DNA of 10,575 nucleotides from Dehalococcoidales bacterium (lineage in GTDB: Bacteria; Chloroflexota; Dehalococcoidia; Dehalococcoidales; UBA3254), in assembly GCA_016926695.1 (NCBI GenBank), contig JAFGOB010000009.1, forward strand, positions 1 through 10,575, in the 5' to 3' direction. The notes beneath the pieces are model-generated. The model saw only the letters and a program-made list of their open reading frames with translations. It was not told the origin of the DNA and searched no databases. This document shows, piece by piece, positions 6,882-10,575 of the stretch (position 1 is its first letter; the number at the start of each line of letters is the position of its first letter). The position numbers and the translations under genes were made by a program.

Positions 6882-9520
6882 TATTGATCTTCACTCCTAT
6901 AAAGTATTCTTTCGAACTTCTGACCGGAACCCCTGTCGTAAGGCCGGTTGAAAGCTTCGGGATATTGTCTTCTTATGCCTTCCAGGTCTGTCTTCTCTGC
7001 CTGGCACAGGAAACCGCTGGTAACCATTCCGGCGCAGTTCTTGGAAGTAGTATTGTGCGGACATATTGTATTGATGGCTCCGCCCCTGTCGAACTCACCC
7101 GGGACTATGGGATCGTACCTTGATCCATGATCGACATAGACCACTCCCGGCATGATTCTCTCGGTGATGTATGCTCCGCAGAGTACTCTGCCTCTCTCGT
7201 TGAATAACGTGACAACATCTCCGTTTTTGATATCTCTTGCAGCGGCATCCGTTGGGTGCAGCCAGACCGGTTCATACATATAATCATCCGGTCCTCTGAC
7301 CTTACCCGTCTCTATCTCATGGAACCAGGTGTTATCATCCATCTGGGCATGAACGCGCCATCTGGGATGGTTGGAGATTACCAGCAGCGGGTATTCCTTG
7401 AACCTCTCGCTGGAAATTCTTTCATCATGAAATTCACTCTTTTCTACCCAGTGCGGTACCGGTGGTCTCTCTTTATCATCCGGGAAAGCCTTGGCCAACC
7501 GCTCGGAATAGAATTCCAGTTTGCCGCTGGGGGTGGTCATGGGGTACTTTTCGGGGTCTTCGTAGAACTCGATCATGCCGGCCGGAATTTTCTCCCATTC
7601 GGGATCAGTCGGCACCACATAATACTTGTTTTCCTTCAGCTTTTCCCATGTGCACAGACCGGCTTTCTCCACGCCTGAGCCGTCGAAACCGACTTTGATC
7701 CAGTCCTGGATAGTCTTACCCTCGTTGTATTTTTCCTTGAGTCCCATTTTATCGGCGATGGCCTCAACTATTTCATAATCGCTCATGCTCTCGCCGCGGG
7801 GTTCGATCGCTTTCTCTTCCAGGTAAACACAGTTGTACTGTACAGGCCAGTGATCGGCTCCGATGTCATCTTCCTCGAATTTGGTATTGGAGGGCAGGAT
7901 TACATCTGCGAAGAGACAGTCATTCTCCAGCCAGGGATGCTGGATAAGGATGAACTCGATTTTCTCCATCTGCATGGCGCGGTGGAAATCGTTGGGATCG
8001 TTCCAGCAGGTGCTGAAGCAGGGAGTATCGGACCACAGCATATGGATTTCATTTTTCCCGGGCCGGGGATAAACATAATGTATGAACTGGTCATCCACCG
8101 GATCCATCTGGTCCGAGCTTCCGTAAATATCATATTTACCGGTCTGGATGACCTCGTGCAGGATGGTCTTGGGGATCATATTTTCCTGTTTCCACATAAA
8201 GGGTATGTAACCCCGGTAGGCCGCACTGACCATGGGACGGATGACCGAGTTTGGCGTGAGCATTCCCACTACCCCCGGTTTGCCCGATCTGGTGCGGTTA
8301 TAGCTGCCCAGCATGGTACCTTCGACGAAGGTGAGTTGGTTGACGCCGGGTCTGCCCAGCCCCTGCATGCCCAGCAGGCAGATTTCCATACGGGCGGGTT
8401 CGCTGGAATAGGGTCCGCGGATATAGGGTCCACCGTACCCGTGGGCGACGGTGGTGCGTTTCCTGCCCCATTCCCTGGCCAGGGCTTTTATGGTCCTGGA
8501 AGGAACGCCGCATTTTTCAGCAGCCCATTTGGGAGACTTGGGCACGCCGTCTTCTTTACCCATTACATAATCGGAGAACTGCTCAAAGCCAACCACATGG
8601 GTCTTGATATATTCCTTGTCATATGTCCCTTCTACGATCCATGTATAAGCGATGGCCAACTGTAGTGCGACATCGGTATTGGGAAGTACCGGTATCCATT
8701 TGTCGGCGTGTACCGCTGCGGCGTAGTTTAAATCGGGGCTGATGTAAATTTGCTTGATTCCAAGCTCGGTATACCAGTAGCTTAACAGGCTGGGCAGGCA
8801 ACCGCCGCCGAAGCCCCAGGGTGTGGTTTCCTGGTCGCAGCCCTGCATTATAAGCATTTCGGTATTCTGGGCTACATCGTTGTAAAGATTGGAGCTGAAC
8901 TCCATGTTCAGGCCGACCGGCTCATTGCCCCAGACATGCTTGGCGCCCCAGTACCAGCCTTCCCAGCTATCCGGATTACGGATCTGCTGAGTGTATCCGC
9001 CGAGAAGCCTCATTAAATAGGTCGGGCAGCCGTGCGCAGCATTGACTACTTTACCCTCTCCATGCCCTTCTGATTGCAGCAAGATACCTTCAGGTCCGTA
9101 TTTTCCCTGGATGCGCTTGATTTCACTGACAACGATGTCAATCGCCTCGTCCCATGAGATTCTGACATATTTGCTCTTGCCGCGGTTCCGGGTATTTCTC
9201 TCACCCTTGGGATCAAAGTCAACCCTCTTGAGAGGATAAAGAATACGATTGGGTGAGTAGACCCTTTTTTTGTAGCCGGTACCATGAGGGGGTACCATCG
9301 CTTTGAGAGGCGGAATGAATGTCTTGCCGCGGGCTTCGTACTTCCAGGGATTGAACTCCTCCGGCTTGTACTTCCAATCATAGTGCAATGGCCTTATACG
9401 GACTATTTTCCCGTCCTTTACGTCCACACAGGTAACATTGGAGTTATCTCCGAAGGAGCTTAAACAGGTACCCTTGATACAGATCTTGTCCAGTGAGTCG
9501 TCATTATTTGGTTTTGCCAT
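6881..9520 (-). CDS. Divergent transhydroxylase-family molybdopterin large (alpha) subunit (L2)
   Basis: An 879-residue bis-MGD oxidoreductase of AthL length without Tat signal or N-terminal 4Fe-4S motif. It shares NPDSWEGW at 182-189 (D184, S185, W186 matching AthL D174, S175, W176), the I-E-P-x-G-E-S-M-S-D-Y-E-I block at 572-584, and the C-terminal dinucleotide-binding domain (about 710-840). Elsewhere it departs from AthL and from L1. The S-S-H-H motif reads S-E-G-H, leaving H153 as the possible His144 equivalent. The region of W354 reads Y-G-G-P-Y. The loop carrying AthL C557 and Y560 is about ten residues shorter (548-574). The pocket therefore differs, so a related hydroxyl transfer, aromatic hydroxylation or catechol-type dehydroxylation are all possible. 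AGGAGG lies 4 bases before the ATG. The partner S_A overlaps its stop. Family firm, reaction unknown. Confidence 0.9.
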   Translation of the reverse strand: MAKPNNDDSLDKICIKGTCLSSFGDNSNVTCVDVKDGKIVRIRPLHYDWKYKPEEFNPWKYEARGKTFIPPLKAMVPPHGTGYKKRVYSPNRILYPLKRVDFDPKGERNTRNRGKSKYVRISWDEAIDIVVSEIKRIQGKYGPEGILLQSEGHGEGKVVNAAHGCPTYLMRLLGGYTQQIRNPDSWEGWYWGAKHVWGNEPVGLNMEFSSNLYNDVAQNTEMLIMQGCDQETTPWGFGGGCLPSLLSYWYTELGIKQIYISPDLNYAAAVHADKWIPVLPNTDVALQLAIAYTWIVEGTYDKEYIKTHVVGFEQFSDYVMGKEDGVPKSPKWAAEKCGVPSRTIKALAREWGRKRTTVAHGYGGPYIRGPYSSEPARMEICLLGMQGLGRPGVNQLTFVEGTMLGSYNRTRSGKPGVVGMLTPNSVIRPMVSAAYRGYIPFMWKQENMIPKTILHEVIQTGKYDIYGSSDQMDPVDDQFIHYVYPRPGKNEIHMLWSDTPCFSTCWNDPNDFHRAMQMEKIEFILIQHPWLENDCLFADVILPSNTKFEEDDIGADHWPVQYNCVYLEEKAIEPRGESMSDYEIVEAIADKMGLKEKYNEGKTIQDWIKVGFDGSGVEKAGLCTWEKLKENKYYVVPTDPEWEKIPAGMIEFYEDPEKYPMTTPSGKLEFYSERLAKAFPDDKERPPVPHWVEKSEFHDERISSERFKEYPLLVISNHPRWRVHAQMDDNTWFHEIETGKVRGPDDYMYEPVWLHPTDAAARDIKNGDVVTLFNERGRVLCGAYITERIMPGVVYVDHGSRYDPIVPGEFDRGGAINTICPHNTTSKNCAGMVTSGFLCQAEKTDLEGIRRQYPEAFNRPYDRGSGQKFERILYRSEDQ

Positions 9521-9585
9521 ATCTCCTCCTATGTGCCCTATTTTTACATCTGTCGTTTTCGCAATTTGTTGTTCTTGTTATCGTG

Positions 9586-9615
9586 ATTATATCTATCGCT
9601 GCACCGATGTCGTAA
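9586..9615 (-). promoter_or_regulatory. Candidate promoter upstream of L2
   Basis: The minus strand reads TATAAT at 9591-9586, 65 bases before the L2 start, with a poor -35 candidate TTACGA at 9615-9610 (18-base spacer). It lies in the 183-bp gap 9521-9703 that contains no gene. A separate promoter would let L2/S_A be expressed apart from S_B. Only the -10 hexamer is good. Confidence 0.3.
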
Positions 9616-9633
9616 TTCTTATATTTTACCTGT

Positions 9634-9659
9634 CCGGGGGCTGATACTACAACCCCCGG
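9634..9659 (-). other. GC-rich stem-loop after S_B
   Basis: CCGGGGG at 9634-9640 pairs with CCCCCGG at 9653-9659 across a 12-base loop. It starts 44 bases past the S_B stop codon. The transcribed strand continues ACAGGTAAAATATAAG, with no U-tract, so Rho-independent termination is doubtful. It may mark the 3' end of an L1-S_B message by processing. Confidence 0.5.
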
Positions 9660-9703
9660 TATGAAACGCCTTTCAGATCTGTTTTTGGAATGCAGTATTG
9701 CCC

Positions 9704-10534
9704 TTATTTTTTCAGGACGATCTCACCCAGGTAGATGTCCTTCTGGGTTTTGGTTTTAAGGCTTCTGGGCTTGTATCCGGCAACCTCGATCTTGACGCTG
9801 TAGTCGGTATTGTCAGCCAGGCCCTCGAACTCGAAGTCGCCGAAGCCGTTGGTAGTGGCGACGCGTGTTTGGTCGTTGCCGCTGAGAGTAACCTGTAAGT
9901 TAGCGGCGCACTCGTCGATATCGCCGTAGATGACGGTACCGGCCACGAATTTCCTGGGCAGGCTGATATACTTGACCTTCTCCACGAGGGAGAACTCGGG
10001 ATGAAGGGATTCGGTCTTGCCGCCTGCGACGAGTTTGGCGACGTCGCTCTTGGGGTCGTCCAGGTCGCCGAAGACCAGTGCGCCGGTGGGGCAGGACTCC
10101 ACGCACCTGGGCACCTTTTCGCCCTTGTCCAGGAGATGAGCGCACATGGTGCATTTCTGGGGTATTTGAAGTTCTTCGTTCCACTCGATAACGCGGTAAG
10201 GGCAGGCGTCGACGATCTGTTTTTGGCCCTTGGCCTTGACGGGGTCGATGATGATGATGCCGTCAGGTCTGCGGTAAACGGCGTTGTTCTGAGCGGCCTT
10301 GATGCAGCCGGCGTTTTCGCAGTGCATGCAGGTAACGGGGGTATAGGCGATCTTGACCTTGGGGTACTGGCCTCTCTCTTTTTCGATAACCTTCATCCAG
10401 TTCATACCGGACATAGGCTGAGGGGCCGAGTAGTCTTTGTAATCGTTGCCTGCGAACTCGTCGCGGCAGGTCAAGAAGCAGTTGTAGCAGCCGGTGCATT
10501 TAGTGATATCTATTACCATTCCATATCTGGCCAT
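9704..10534 (-). CDS. athS-like: Transhydroxylase-type iron-sulfur beta subunit with three [4Fe-4S] clusters, probable partner of L1 (S_B)
   Basis: A 276-residue protein starting M-A-R-Y-G-M-V-I-D. An ATG eight codons further upstream is in frame but lies inside the preceding alpha-subunit gene; GGGAGG at 10550-10545, 10 bases before 10534, decides the start. Cluster cysteines are C13, C16, C19, C23; C69, C72, C77; C111; C128, C131; C144, C148: exactly 12, enough for three [4Fe-4S] clusters. The fourth site is erased (A81, and K-A-K-G-Q-K-Q-I in place of the third Cys group), as in AthS of Pelobacter acidigallici. Residues about 194-276 form the Cna-B-like beta-sandwich of the AthS C-terminus (N-G-F-G-D-F-E-F-E-G-L). 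The bases upstream encode the last residues and stop of an alpha subunit identical to L1, so S_B pairs with L1. Codons are more G/C-ending than in the other genes. Confidence 0.92.
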   Translation of the reverse strand: MARYGMVIDITKCTGCYNCFLTCRDEFAGNDYKDYSAPQPMSGMNWMKVIEKERGQYPKVKIAYTPVTCMHCENAGCIKAAQNNAVYRRPDGIIIIDPVKAKGQKQIVDACPYRVIEWNEELQIPQKCTMCAHLLDKGEKVPRCVESCPTGALVFGDLDDPKSDVAKLVAGGKTESLHPEFSLVEKVKYISLPRKFVAGTVIYGDIDECAANLQVTLSGNDQTRVATTNGFGDFEFEGLADNTDYSVKIEVAGYKPRSLKTKTQKDIYLGEIVLKK

Positions 10535-10575
10535 TTGTGTTAAGCCTCCCACTTGCATACTTCAACCAGGCAGGA
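10489..10575. repeat. Right copy of the 87-bp exact terminal direct repeat
   Basis: Identical to 1-87. Joining the two copies gives a closed 10,488-bp unit in which the L1 stop is followed after 5 bases by the S_B start, with no gene broken at the joint. Coding frames run through the joint without disturbance, which favours a true adjacency of L1 and S_B over a random chimera. Confidence 0.97.
10540..10575 (-). CDS. Transhydroxylase-like large subunit, last 11 codons (cut by the window edge)
   Basis: Reading from 10575 down gives S-C-L-V-E-V-C-K-W-E-A and a TAA stop at 10542-10540, identical in DNA and protein to the end of L1 (87-52). It is either the end of L1 itself across a circular or tandem joint, or the end of a second near-identical alpha-subunit gene. 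The fragment contains the ribosome-binding site used by S_B. Confidence 0.88.
   Translation of the reverse strand, partial: SCLVEVCKWEA

Noticed and set aside
10535..10558. In-frame upstream ATG extending S_B by eight residues
   Set aside because: It lies inside the last codons of the preceding alpha-subunit gene, and the GGGAGG site fits the ATG at 10534, which also matches the S_A N-terminus.
1..10575. Plasmid or phage identity suggested by apparent circularity
   Set aside because: No replication, partition, mobilisation or structural gene and no origin-like iterons are visible, so circular ends alone do not justify the call.

Overview
The window carries one co-directional block of anaerobic aromatic-catabolism genes, all on the minus strand. 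No replication, partition, transposition, phage, tRNA or rRNA gene is visible. Base composition is mixed (about half G+C by eye), Shine-Dalgarno sites are strong, and the enzymes are oxygen-sensitive types: molybdopterin and multi-cluster ferredoxin proteins without Tat signals, hence cytoplasmic. This points to a strictly anaerobic fermenting, syntrophic or sulfate-reducing bacterium. The phylum cannot be fixed from this sequence.

Layout in the direction of transcription (high to low coordinate): an iron-sulfur beta subunit (S_B, 10534-9704); a molybdopterin alpha subunit (L2, 9520-6881) overlapping by one base its own beta subunit (S_A, 6881-6060); a 240-bp regulatory-looking gap; a 3-hydroxyacyl-CoA dehydrogenase-family protein (5819-4863); a crotonase-fold protein resembling 6-oxocamphor hydrolase (4820-3981); a small cupin (3900-3562); a short-chain dehydrogenase (SDR, 3497-2736); and a second molybdopterin alpha subunit (L1, 2583-52). 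L1 closely resembles the pyrogallol-phloroglucinol transhydroxylase large subunit. It is followed 5 bases later by the first 15 codons of S_B (46-1).

The first 87 and last 87 bases are identical. The last gene fragment (46-1) is therefore the start of S_B, and the first fragment (10575-10540) is the end of L1. The sequence closes on itself as a 10,488-bp unit with the order L1, S_B, L2, S_A, dehydrogenase, hydrolase, cupin, SDR, and back to L1. This may be a genuine circle, one unit of a tandem array, or an assembly-graph cycle. In all of these readings L1 pairs with S_B and L2 with S_A.

Working model (inference): a molybdenum transhydroxylase (L1/S_B) rearranges a trihydroxybenzene toward phloroglucinol, and the NADPH-type SDR reduces it to the cyclic 1,3-diketone dihydrophloroglucinol. 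The crotonase-fold hydrolase then opens the ring by retro-Claisen cleavage to 3-hydroxy-5-oxohexanoate, and the dehydrogenase oxidises the hydroxyl. L2/S_A is a divergent second molybdoenzyme that could prepare another hydroxylated aromatic. The hydrolase is the most interesting part, because the residues known to matter in 6-oxocamphor hydrolase appear conserved. No gap exceeds 300 bp. Comparisons to named family members were made from memory and not by database search.
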